A DNA stretch of 64,000 nucleotides from Nocardioides phosphati (GTDB taxonomy: Bacteria > Actinomycetota > Actinomycetes > Propionibacteriales > Nocardioidaceae). A model generated the notes under the pieces. The model had not been told where the DNA came from and ran no database searches. It saw only the letters and a list, made by a program, of their open reading frames with translations. The DNA lies in the NCBI RefSeq assembly GCF_014646375.1, contig NZ_BMNI01000009.1, forward strand, positions 1 through 64,000, in the 5' to 3' direction. Shown here one piece after another: positions 44,539-52,244 of this stretch (position 1 is the first letter of the stretch; every line of letters starts with the position of its first letter). Made by a program: the position numbers and the translations under genes.

Positions 44539-45429
44539 TCAGGCAGTGAAGACGGCGAGGCCGTCGCGGATGACGAGGTCGTCGCCGACCGAGGTCTCGA
44601 AGCCGACGGCGCGGTCGCCCTCGGCGGTCGCGGGGAGGTCCCAGAAGCGCGTGGTGATGTCCTGGCCGGGCAGGACCGGCTTGGCGAAGCGGACGGCGAA
44701 GCGCTTCAGCTTCGTGACGTCGCCGTCGACGAAGGACTCCAGGGCGGCCCACGAGGTGAACGCCATCGTGCAGAGGCCGTGGTTGATGATGCCCGGGAGG
44801 CCGGACATCTGCGCGATCTCCTCGTCGAGGTGGATCGGCATCGGGTCACCCGACGCGGGGGAGTAGCGGAACGTCTGGTCCTCGTCGACGTGCGCGGTGA
44901 CCTCGGCGACCGGCGTACCGGTGGTGAGGGCGGGGTCCAGCGCGTGGCCGGGAGCCAGCTCGCCGACGTTCTTGCCGGCGTCGACGCCGCGGAAGAACGC
45001 GGTGATGAACTGCTCGTTGACCAGCACGCCGTCCTGGTTGACCGTCTCGGCCTTGATGACGACGGTCGAGCCGGTGCTCAGCGCGGCGTACCCGGTCGAA
45101 CGGGCACGGCAGGTGAGGACGTCGCCGGGCTTGATCGGCGCGTGGAAGTGGAAGTCCTGCTCGCCGTGGACCAGCTTCATCAGCAGCTCGACGGGAGCGA
45201 CCTCGAGAGCGGCGGGCGCCATCGAGAAGAAGGTGGGGACCACCGCGAAGACGGGGGAGGCGATCTCACCCTTGAGGTGGGCCTCGATGGGGTCGTTCGT
45301 CGCGGCGGCGTACTCCGCGATGCGCTCGCTGGTGACCTCGAAGACGACGTCTTCGGTCCACTCGCCGATGCCGTCGTCGTTGAAGGTGACGGGCTTGGTG
45401 GCACGGGGAGCCTGGGTGTCGGTGCTCAT
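44539..45429 (-). CDS. MaoC/hydratase 2-type enoyl-CoA hydratase
   Basis: A 296-residue double hot-dog protein. The C-terminal domain carries the hydratase 2 signature YSPASGDPMPIHLDEEIAQM with catalytic Asp and His, followed by LPGIINHGLCTM. The N-terminal hot-dog has lost these residues and probably binds the acyl chain. It hydrates trans-2-enoyl-CoA to the (R)-3-hydroxyacyl-CoA, matching the SDR gene just downstream. ATG 45429 was chosen at the Thr/Ala-rich tail; the open frame continues upstream through the next gene. Confidence 0.9.
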   Translation of the reverse strand: MSTDTQAPRATKPVTFNDDGIGEWTEDVVFEVTSERIAEYAAATNDPIEAHLKGEIASPVFAVVPTFFSMAPAALEVAPVELLMKLVHGEQDFHFHAPIKPGDVLTCRARSTGYAALSTGSTVVIKAETVNQDGVLVNEQFITAFFRGVDAGKNVGELAPGHALDPALTTGTPVAEVTAHVDEDQTFRYSPASGDPMPIHLDEEIAQMSGLPGIINHGLCTMAFTSWAALESFVDGDVTKLKRFAVRFAKPVLPGQDITTRFWDLPATAEGDRAVGFETSVGDDLVIRDGLAVFTA

Positions 45430-45476
45430 CGCGGAGTACGCCTTTCGCTGCGTGGGGTTTGGCAGGGCTGCGTGGA

Positions 45477-45917
45477 TCAGGCGGCGACGAGTTCGGCCAG
45501 CTTGGCCAGCGACTCGGTCAGGTCGGCCTCGGTGTTCTTGGCGATCGCCTTGCCGATCGGGCCGACGACCATCGTGCCGTTGAACTCGGCGTCGATCGTG
45601 GCGTCCGAACCGGCGCCGTTCTCGGCCACGGACATCGTGAACTTGATCTTCACGCCGGCCATGCCGGTGCCCTCGATGGTCATCGACTTGGGGGCGTTGG
45701 CCTCGGTGACGGTCCACTCGATCTTGTTGGCCATGCCCATGACGGAGACGACCTCGGTGATCTGGGTGCCAACGGTGATGGCGTCGGGGGCCGGCAGCTG
45801 GGACTTCCAGCTCTGGTGGATCTTCAGCCAGTCCTTGTAGCCCTCGAGGTTCGCGAGGGCGCCGTACGCGGTGTCGACGTCGACGGGCAGGGACTGGGTG
45901 ACGGAAACGCTGGCCAT
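45477..45917 (-). CDS. SRPBCC-family protein
   Basis: A 146-residue START-like/polyketide-cyclase-like protein starting MASVSVTQSLPVDVDTAYGAL. It has DWLKIHQSWKSQLPAPDAITVG and EWTVTEANAPKSMTIEGTG. The C-terminal helix is NTEADLTESLAKLAELVAA. It resembles the carbon-monoxide-dehydrogenase-subunit-G-like and membrane-stress SRPBCC proteins often found in lipid and sterol operons, with a role in binding a hydrophobic intermediate suspected but unproven. Between the thiolase and the hydratase, same strand. Confidence 0.82.
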   Translation of the reverse strand: MASVSVTQSLPVDVDTAYGALANLEGYKDWLKIHQSWKSQLPAPDAITVGTQITEVVSVMGMANKIEWTVTEANAPKSMTIEGTGMAGVKIKFTMSVAENGAGSDATIDAEFNGTMVVGPIGKAIAKNTEADLTESLAKLAELVAA

Positions 45918-46021
45918 GGTGGCTCCTTGGTGGGGTGGTGAGTGGTGCGGTTGAGGTCGTGCTGGACGATGCCGGGGCGACGTACGCCGCCCCGGCACCG
46001 GTGGTGCGGGGGACCCGAATG

Positions 46022-47233
46022 TCAGGCCGGGCGCTGGGCCCTGCGGTACGCCGTGACGACGACGGCGCCACCGAGGCCGATGTTGTGCTGCAGCGCGACG
46101 CCGCCGGGCTGGCCGGCGCGCTCGACCTGGCGCTTGTCGGCGGTGCCGCGCAGCTGCCAGGTGAGCTCGGAGCACTGGGCCAGGCCCGTGGCGCCGAGCG
46201 GGTGGCCCTTGGAGATCAGGCCTCCGGACGGGTTGACGACCCAACGACCCCCGTACGTCGTGTCGTCGTTGTCGATGAGCTTCGCGGCCTCGCCGTCGGC
46301 GCAGAGACCGAGCGCCTCGTAGGTGATCAGCTCGTTGGCCGAGAAGCAGTCGTGCAGCTCGATGACGGAGACGTCCTCGGGCGTGATGCCGGCCTGGGCG
46401 TAGACCTCCTGCGCGGCACGGCGCGTCATCTCCTTGCCGACGAGCGACTGGGCGGAGTTGTCGGTGAAGGTCGACTCCATGTCGGTGACCATCGACTGGC
46501 CGATGACCTCGACCGCCTGGTCCCACAGGTCGTGCTCCTCGACGAACTTCTCGCTGGCGAGGACGACCGCGCCCGAGCCGTCGGAGGTGGGGGAGCACTG
46601 CAGCTTGGTGAGCGGGCTGTAGATCATCGGCGCGTCCTGGATCTGCTCCAGGGTGTACTCGGTCTGGAACTGCGCGTACGGGTTGTTGACCGAGTGCTTG
46701 TGGTTCTTGTGGCCGATCTTGGCGAAGTGCTCGAGCGTCGTGCCGTACTTCTCCATGTGCTCGCGGCCGGCGGCACCGAACATGAACGGCGCTGCGGGCA
46801 GGGAGAACTCCTGGAGCTCGGCGAGCGCCATCAGGTGGTCGAGCATCGGGTTGGTGCGGTCGTCGAAGTGCGACGTCAGCGAGCCCGGCTGCATCTTCTC
46901 GAAGCCGAGGGCGAGGACGCAGTCGTAGAGGCCGCCCTTGATCTCGCGGGTGGCGAGGTAGAGCGCCGTGGAGCCGGTGGAGCAGTTGTTGTTGACGTTG
47001 GTGATCGGCACGCCGGTCTTGCCGAGCTCGTAGACCGCGCGCTGGCCCGACGTGGAGTCGCCGTAGACCCAGCCGACGTGGACGGCCTGGATCGCGTCGT
47101 ACGCGATGCCCGCGTCCTCGAGCGCCTTCGTGCCGGCCTCGCGCGCCATGTCCGGGTAGTCCCAGTCCTTCGAACCCGGCTTCTCGAACTTCGTCATGCC
47201 GACGCCGATGACGTAGACCTTGTTGCTGCCCAT
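46022..47233 (-). CDS. SCP-x-type thiolase / lipid-transfer protein
   Basis: A 403-residue thiolase of the sterol carrier protein x group. The active-site Cys84 is in [11 protein letters not shown]. Other blocks are [29 protein letters not shown] with the catalytic His, and [14 protein letters not shown] near the end. The substitution of the usual second Cys region by HPLGATG matches SCP-x and Ltp proteins, which carry out thiolysis or retro-aldol cleavage of branched sterol side chains. It is the first gene of the leftward operon. Operators C and D lie upstream in the gap shared with tetR. Confidence 0.9.
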   Translation of the reverse strand: MGSNKVYVIGVGMTKFEKPGSKDWDYPDMAREAGTKALEDAGIAYDAIQAVHVGWVYGDSTSGQRAVYELGKTGVPITNVNNNCSTGSTALYLATREIKGGLYDCVLALGFEKMQPGSLTSHFDDRTNPMLDHLMALAELQEFSLPAAPFMFGAAGREHMEKYGTTLEHFAKIGHKNHKHSVNNPYAQFQTEYTLEQIQDAPMIYSPLTKLQCSPTSDGSGAVVLASEKFVEEHDLWDQAVEVIGQSMVTDMESTFTDNSAQSLVGKEMTRRAAQEVYAQAGITPEDVSVIELHDCFSANELITYEALGLCADGEAAKLIDNDDTTYGGRWVVNPSGGLISKGHPLGATGLAQCSELTWQLRGTADKRQVERAGQPGGVALQHNIGLGGAVVVTAYRRAQRPA

Positions 47234-47279
47234 GGAAGAGCCCTTCGTTGCTCGGGAGACCACGGCTCGGATCTACCGT

Positions 47280-47321
47280 GGACACACTGTCGAAGATAAA
47301 ACTATGTTGGACACCGTGTCC
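47280..47321. promoter_or_regulatory. Operators D and C in the thiolase-tetR gap
   Basis: Operator D, GGACAC-A-CTGTCG (47280-47292), is imperfect. Operator C, GGACAC-C-GTGTCC (47309-47321), is a perfect palindrome. Their centres are 29 bases apart. A rightward promoter can be drawn with TGGACA (47279-47284) inside D and TATGTT (47303-47308) just before C, so binding would silence tetR and probably the divergent thiolase operon too. Confidence 0.7.
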
Positions 47322-47350
47322 GGTCAAGCAACTTCGTTAGAGTTTCTCGC

Positions 47351-48049
47351 ATGAGCCAGTTGGTGGAGGACAGCCGCAGTGTCGACGGGCGTGACCGGCG
47401 GTGGGAGGACCACCGCCAGGGACGCCGCGAGAGCCTGCTCGCCGCCGCCCTCGAGCTGATCGACCGCGACGGCGGAGACGTCGGCGTGGCGGCCATCGCC
47501 GCCCAGGCCGGCATCCCGCGCTCGGTCGTCTACAAGCTCTTCCGTGACCGTGACGACCTCGACGCGCAGATCCGGCTCCGGATCATCAACGACATGAACG
47601 CCACGCTCGCACCGCTGCTGGTGCCCCGGGGCACCGTGCGGGAGATGGTCGGCCGCGGCGCTCGCACGTACGTCGACTGGGTCAGCGACCACGCGAACCT
47701 GCACCGCTTCCTCGGGGCCGGATCGGCAGCGCGCCCGATGCACGGCTCGCCGCAGGCGACCGGCGGCAAGACCGCGTTCGCGATGGGGCTGCGGGAGCTC
47801 ATCCAGGGGGTCTTCCCGCTCGTCATCGACGGCAAGCTGCCCCGTGGCGCCGCCGAGAACCTCGCCTTCGCGATCATCGGACAGGTCGACAGCGTCGTGA
47901 ACCGCTGGCTGCTGGCCGGCCGCTCGCGCAGCACGAAGAAGGACCTCGTCACCTTCCTGACCGATGCCACCTGCGGCACGATCCAGGCCACCGCGCGCCT
48001 CGCGGGCGTCGAGCTCGACGTCGACACCGACTTCGGCGTCACCGCCTGA
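47351..48049 (+). CDS. TetR-family regulator of the catabolic cluster
   Basis: A 232-residue TetR regulator. The DNA-binding domain spans about residues 24-70, with RRESLLAAALELID, VGVAAIAAQAGIPRSVVYKLFRDRDDL as the HTH, then a helical ligand domain (about 80-220). It is divergent from the thiolase operon. Two GACAC-type palindromes flank its promoter, and related ones stand before the acyl-CoA dehydrogenase, the GMC oxidoreductase and the monooxygenase. It is therefore the likely local repressor, with an acyl-CoA or sterol intermediate as ligand by analogy to KstR. Its sites do not match KstR or KstR2. Confidence 0.85.
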   Translation: MSQLVEDSRSVDGRDRRWEDHRQGRRESLLAAALELIDRDGGDVGVAAIAAQAGIPRSVVYKLFRDRDDLDAQIRLRIINDMNATLAPLLVPRGTVREMVGRGARTYVDWVSDHANLHRFLGAGSAARPMHGSPQATGGKTAFAMGLRELIQGVFPLVIDGKLPRGAAENLAFAIIGQVDSVVNRWLLAGRSRSTKKDLVTFLTDATCGTIQATARLAGVELDVDTDFGVTA

Positions 48050-48080
48050 GCCGCCCTTTCGGCGCGCCGGGGGTTACCGT

Positions 48081-48093
48081 GGACAGCATGTCC
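48081..48093. promoter_or_regulatory. Operator E before the 48175 acyl-CoA dehydrogenase
   Basis: GGACA-GCA-TGTCC is a palindrome with two differences from operator C. The left flank TACCGT is the same as at operator D, and more distant TTAC and GTAA arms widen the symmetry. It is in the 125-base gap between tetR and the dehydrogenase, so that gene may have its own regulated promoter. Confidence 0.6.
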
Positions 48094-48174
48094 ATGTAAT
48101 CATCTCCGCATTGCGGCATCCGCTCCGCCATGGAGGCGCGACGACGACGGATGCCCCTGCGAGGAGGAATCCCC

Positions 48175-49467
48175 ATGCACGAGTGGTCCGACATGGACGA
48201 GGCGATCCGCGAGGGCGTGCGCGACTGGATCGCGAAGAACGCCGAGCCGCAGCGCGACGCGATCGAGACCGGCGAGATCCCGCCGTACGACATGGCCCGC
48301 CAGTTCTTCGCCGACTTCGGCGTGACTGACATGGCACGCGACGCAATCCGCAAGATGCTCGCCTCCGAGCGCAAGCGCGCCGAGCGCACTCCGGAGGAGC
48401 GCGAGGCGGCGAAGGCCGCGCGCGCGGAGAAGAAGAAGGACGGGGCCGCCGAGCCCAACCCGATGCTCGACATGCTCGGCATGGGCGCCGTCGTCGGCTC
48501 CGAGCTTGCTGGCGTCTCGCTCGGGACCATGGTCTCGGTTGGTGTGTCGATCGGCCTGGGTGCTGCCACGATCCTGCAGAAGGGCACGCTGGAGCAGAAG
48601 GAGAAGTACGTCGAGAAGATCGCCACGCTCGAGCACATCGCCGCCTGGTCGATCACCGAGCCTGACTCCGGTTCCGACGCCTTCGGTGGCATGAAGACCA
48701 CCGTTCGGCGCGACGGCGACGCCTTCATCCTGACCGGCTCGAAGACCTTCGCGACCAATGGCCCCGACGCCGACGTCGCCGTGGTCTACGCCAAGCTCGA
48801 CGAGGGCGACGGCACCCCGATCCGCGACCGCCAGGTACTCGCGTTCATCCTGGAGAAGGGCGACCCGGGCTTCACCCAGGGCAAGCCCTTCAAGAAGATG
48901 GGCCTGATGTCCTCCCGTACCGGCGAGCTCTTCTTCGACGACGTTCGGCTCGGCATGGACCGCCTCCTCGGCGGCGAGAAGGCCCTCGAGAAGGGGTCCT
49001 CGGCAAACGACGGTCGCCAGAGCGCCCGGGACGGCTTCGTCATGGAGCGCGTCGCCTGCGCGATCGGCTCGCTCGGCATCATCAACGAGTGCCACCGCCG
49101 CTCGGTCGACTACGCGAAGAAGCGTGAGCTCTGGGGCAAGCCGATCAGCGACTTCCAGCTGATCCAGCTCAAGCTCGCCAAGATGGAGGTCGCGCGCCTC
49201 AACGTGCAGAACATGGTCTTCGTCGCCCTCGACGGCATCAAGGCCGGCAAGATGCCGACCCTCGCCGAGGCGTCCGCGATGAAGCTCTACTCCACCGAGG
49301 CGGCCACGGACGTCGCGATGGAGGCGGTCCAGCTCTTCGGTGGCAACGGCTACATGGCGGAGTACCGCGTCGAGCAGCTCGCCCGTGACGCCAAGTCGCT
49401 GATGATCTACGCCGGCTCCAACGAGATCCAGGTGACCCACGTGGCGAAGGGCCTGCTCGCCGGCTGA
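48175..49467 (+). CDS. Acyl-CoA dehydrogenase with charged insertion
   Basis: A 430-residue acyl-CoA dehydrogenase. FAD/substrate motifs are SITEPDSGSDAFGG, FATNGPDADV, KKRELWGKPISDFQ, LFGGNGYMAEYRVEQLAR and IYAGSNEIQ with likely base Glu417. Unusual is a highly charged Lys/Arg/Glu/Ala insertion at about 60-95 (ASERKRAERTPEEREAAKAA) between the first helices, which accounts for the extra length. ATG 48175 has GAGGAGGA upstream; an ATG at 48130 in the same frame is rejected as it lacks a site. It ends before a strong terminator. Confidence 0.88.
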   Translation: MHEWSDMDEAIREGVRDWIAKNAEPQRDAIETGEIPPYDMARQFFADFGVTDMARDAIRKMLASERKRAERTPEEREAAKAARAEKKKDGAAEPNPMLDMLGMGAVVGSELAGVSLGTMVSVGVSIGLGAATILQKGTLEQKEKYVEKIATLEHIAAWSITEPDSGSDAFGGMKTTVRRDGDAFILTGSKTFATNGPDADVAVVYAKLDEGDGTPIRDRQVLAFILEKGDPGFTQGKPFKKMGLMSSRTGELFFDDVRLGMDRLLGGEKALEKGSSANDGRQSARDGFVMERVACAIGSLGIINECHRRSVDYAKKRELWGKPISDFQLIQLKLAKMEVARLNVQNMVFVALDGIKAGKMPTLAEASAMKLYSTEAATDVAMEAVQLFGGNGYMAEYRVEQLARDAKSLMIYAGSNEIQVTHVAKGLLAG

Positions 49468-49486
49468 CGGCCACCTGACACGTTGC

Positions 49487-49527
49487 GAGCCCCCGGCACG
49501 CCGTACGTCACGGCGTGTCGGGGGCTC
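49487..49527. terminator. Strong bidirectional terminator
   Basis: Eighteen-base arms, starting GAGCCCCCGGCACG (49487-49504) and ending GTCGGGGGCTC (49510-49527), pair at all but one G-T position around the loop ACGTC. It separates the rightward dehydrogenase from the leftward monooxygenase. It is the most stable hairpin noticed in the window; no T-run follows. Confidence 0.8.
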
Positions 49528-49574
49528 GTCGTTCCGCAGATGGCCTCCCGGTGCGCGGTGCGCCCCGGCGTACG

Positions 49575-51053
49575 TCAGGCGTAGGCGTAGTCGTCGAGCG
49601 GGAAGTGCGCGTTGCGCCACCGGACCTCGGGCGTGAGCCCGGGCCGGAGCGGGACGTCGCCGTCCTTGGTGAAGTAGTAGCTGTTCGCCCCGGCGCACGA
49701 CGGCTGCCAGAAGACCTGCGGTCCGCGCCGCTTCCGCACCGATGCCATGTACCGCTCGTGCGCCCGGGAGGTCACCTCGACCTCGGCCGCCCCGCGACGC
49801 CGGGCCTCCTTCAGGACGCGCACGATGTGTCCGGCGGTCGCCTCGGCGAGCTGGAAGTACGACGATCCATTGTAGCCGTAGGGCCCGAAGGTCGTGAAGA
49901 AGTTCGGGAAGCCGGGGGCGGACACACCCTGGTAGGCCTGCAGCCGTTCGGTCTCCCACCAGTCGGCGATGACCAGGCCGTCGCGTCCGACGACGTCGTA
50001 GCCGGGCAGGGCGTCCTTCTCGGTCACCTTGAAGCCGGTGGCGAGGAGCAGGACGTCGACCTCGTGCTCCGTGCCGTCGGCCGTCACGACGCCATGCGGC
50101 GTGACCTCGCGGATGCCGTCCGTCTGCAGTGCGACGTTGTCGCGGTTGAACGTCGACAGGTAGCTGTTGTGGAAGCTCGGCCGCTTGCAGCCCAGGCCGT
50201 AGCGCGGCGTGAGCTTGTCGCGGGTCTCGGGGTCGTCGATCTGCGACCGCAGGTAGCTGCGGGCCACCGGCTCGAGCACCTTGCCGGCCTGCAGCGCCCC
50301 GCCGTAGTGGGCGAGGAACGGGAACGTCGCCTCGACGAAGAGGTCGCTGGTGAGCCGCGCGAGGCGGTTGACACCGGGCAGGTGACGCAGGCCCACGCGA
50401 GCGGGCGCGCCGATCGGGAAGTCCGCCTTGGGCAGGCACCAGATGGGAGTCCGCTGGAAGACGGTCAGGTGCTCCACCTCGGGCGCGATGGAGGGGATGA
50501 TCTGCACCGCAGACGCACCGGTGCCGATGATCGCGACCCGCTTGCCGGCGAGCGCGACGTCGTGGTCCCAGCGGGCGGTGTGCATGACCTCGCCCGCGAA
50601 GGACTCGAGGCCGGTGATCTCGGGGTACTTCGGCTGGCTGAGCGGACCGCCCGCGTGCACCACGTGCGTCGCGGTGAGGTCGCCGGTCGTCGTCGCGACG
50701 TCCCACACGCAGGTGGCCTCGTCGTACGTCGCGCTGGTCACGCGGGTCCCGAACCGGATCCGGTCGGCGAGGCCGAAGCGCTCGACGAGGTGCTCGGCGT
50801 ACTGCTTCAGCTCGGCGCCCTTGGCGTAGCTGCGGGTCCAGTCCGTGCGCTGCGCGAACGAGAACTGATAGCTGAACGACGGGATGTCGACCGCGACGCC
50901 GGGGTAGGTGTTCCAGTGCCAGACGCCGCCTGCGCCGTCGGCGTCGTCGACGAGGAGGACGTCCTCGAAGCCCGCCCGCTGCAGGGCGATGGCGACGCCG
51001 AGGCCGGAGAATCCGGCGCCGACGATGACGACGTCGTGGTGCTCGATGCTCAT
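49575..51053 (-). CDS. Flavin monooxygenase, Baeyer-Villiger type
   Basis: A 492-residue class B flavoprotein monooxygenase. The first FAD loop is VIVGAGFSGLGVA, the NADPH loop is AIIGTGASAVQI, and between them is the Baeyer-Villiger fingerprint F-x-G-x3-H-T-x2-W (FAGEVMHTARWD). ATGF (LLATGFKV) follows. It inserts oxygen next to a ketone using NADPH and O2; in a sterol or terpenoid cluster the substrate may be a cyclic or side-chain ketone. ATG 51053 was chosen just upstream of SIEHHDVVIVGAG. Operator B lies 17 bases upstream. Confidence 0.88.
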   Translation of the reverse strand: MSIEHHDVVIVGAGFSGLGVAIALQRAGFEDVLLVDDADGAGGVWHWNTYPGVAVDIPSFSYQFSFAQRTDWTRSYAKGAELKQYAEHLVERFGLADRIRFGTRVTSATYDEATCVWDVATTTGDLTATHVVHAGGPLSQPKYPEITGLESFAGEVMHTARWDHDVALAGKRVAIIGTGASAVQIIPSIAPEVEHLTVFQRTPIWCLPKADFPIGAPARVGLRHLPGVNRLARLTSDLFVEATFPFLAHYGGALQAGKVLEPVARSYLRSQIDDPETRDKLTPRYGLGCKRPSFHNSYLSTFNRDNVALQTDGIREVTPHGVVTADGTEHEVDVLLLATGFKVTEKDALPGYDVVGRDGLVIADWWETERLQAYQGVSAPGFPNFFTTFGPYGYNGSSYFQLAEATAGHIVRVLKEARRRGAAEVEVTSRAHERYMASVRKRRGPQVFWQPSCAGANSYYFTKDGDVPLRPGLTPEVRWRNAHFPLDDYAYA

Positions 51054-51069
51054 GACGACGACGTTACTG

Positions 51070-51082
51070 AGACGCGGTGTCC
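51070..51082. promoter_or_regulatory. Operator B before the monooxygenase
   Basis: AGACGC-G-GTGTCC differs from a perfect copy of the site by one base in the left arm. Flanks TTAC-TG and GGCGTAC match operator A (41299-41311) almost exactly, and weaker similarity runs on to about 51118. This points to the same regulator and a duplicated promoter unit. Confidence 0.7.
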
Positions 51083-51124
51083 GGCGTACATGAGGACCGG
51101 CGGTGTCTCCGGTCACACCGGCTG

Positions 51125-52216
51125 TCAGCCGTCGTGGGCGGCGAGGTGCGCCAGCACCGCCGGCCAGGTCTCCTGCTGCGCGCGCGGCGAGGCGATCAGG
51201 CCGAGGTGGCTGAAGCCCTTCACCTTGAGGAAGGTCACGTCGGCGTTGCGGTAGGCCTCGACGCCCGCCTCGACCGAGGCGGCGTTGGCGAGCACGTCGG
51301 CGCTGCTGCCGATCAGCAGCAGCGGGGTGACCAGCCGGTCCATCTCGACGACGAGGTCGTCACGCAGGTGCACGGCGCCCTTGACGAACTCCTGCTCGCA
51401 GACGAGCCGGACGATCGCCTGGTTGAAGAAGCGCCCCGGGTAGCCCGGCATCGCGTCGACGAACTGGTCGACCGCGTTGATCCGGGCCAGCACCTCGGGC
51501 TGGTGCAGGTTGCGGAGCAGCGTCCAGGGCTTGGTGATCTCGCGGACCGGCGCCATCCAGCGGTAGCCCAGCCGGGTGAGCGGCGCCGTCGTGCCGCCGG
51601 CGATCGCCATCGGGGTCACCACGAACGACGGGCCCAGGTGGTCGTAGACCCAGAAGAGCCCCTTGTACGCCGGGTTGCGCCGGTAGTCGGTCGGCGTGCC
51701 GAAGCAGCTGATCGAGGCGATCGGCAGGTCCGGGTGGTGGGCGCCCATCAGCAGCGACATCGTGCCGCCGTGCGACCAGCCGACCAGGTGGACCTTCGCG
51801 CCGCCGTGGGCTGCGGAGATCCGCTCGACCGCGGTCGGCAGGATGCCGTCGATCCAGTCCTCGAAGCCCATCCCGCGGTCGCTGAACCGGATCGCGCCGT
51901 AGTCGATCGTGTACGTCGGACGGCCCGGGCCGCTCCCGTCAGCACCGGTCAGGTGAGCAGCGAGGCTCTGCCCCTCGCGCAGGTCCCAGCAGGTCACGGG
52001 GACGGCGAGCGGCGTCACCAGCAGCACGGGGTTGCCGCTCACCGGGGCATCCGGGGCGACGCGCTCCACGCGGGCGTGGGGCTCGTCGTACAGAAGCTCG
52101 GTGGGGGTGCGCTCGTGCTCGACGCCGTCGCCGAACCAGGAGATGTCCCACGCGTTGCGGGCCATCTGGCCCGCAACGCGGAGGGTGGAGATGCTGCGGC
52201 CGGTGAGAGTGCTCAT
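51125..52216 (-). CDS. Alpha/beta hydrolase, PHA-synthase-like
   Basis: A 363-residue alpha/beta hydrolase with VLLVTPLAVPVTCWDLREGQSL, nucleophile elbow GWSHGG (Ser148), acid in LLLIGSSADVLAN and His in KGFSHLGLI. The overall layout resembles the class III PhaC/PhaE-like and lipase-like hydrolases (DUF3141-like), but Ser replaces the Cys of true PHA synthases. It is therefore more likely an esterase, perhaps for the ester made by the adjacent Baeyer-Villiger enzyme. Same strand as the monooxygenase and acyl-CoA synthetase. Confidence 0.78.
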   Translation of the reverse strand: MSTLTGRSISTLRVAGQMARNAWDISWFGDGVEHERTPTELLYDEPHARVERVAPDAPVSGNPVLLVTPLAVPVTCWDLREGQSLAAHLTGADGSGPGRPTYTIDYGAIRFSDRGMGFEDWIDGILPTAVERISAAHGGAKVHLVGWSHGGTMSLLMGAHHPDLPIASISCFGTPTDYRRNPAYKGLFWVYDHLGPSFVVTPMAIAGGTTAPLTRLGYRWMAPVREITKPWTLLRNLHQPEVLARINAVDQFVDAMPGYPGRFFNQAIVRLVCEQEFVKGAVHLRDDLVVEMDRLVTPLLLIGSSADVLANAASVEAGVEAYRNADVTFLKVKGFSHLGLIASPRAQQETWPAVLAHLAAHDG

Positions 52217-52244
52217 GGTGCTCAGTTCGGGGAAGGGAGCCGGG

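Noticed and set aside
47280..47321. Palindromes of the catabolic cluster as KstR or KstR2 operators
   Set aside because: KstR sites have an AAC-N2-GTT core and KstR2 sites an AAGCAAG-type arm; the sites here have GACAC and GTGTC arms.
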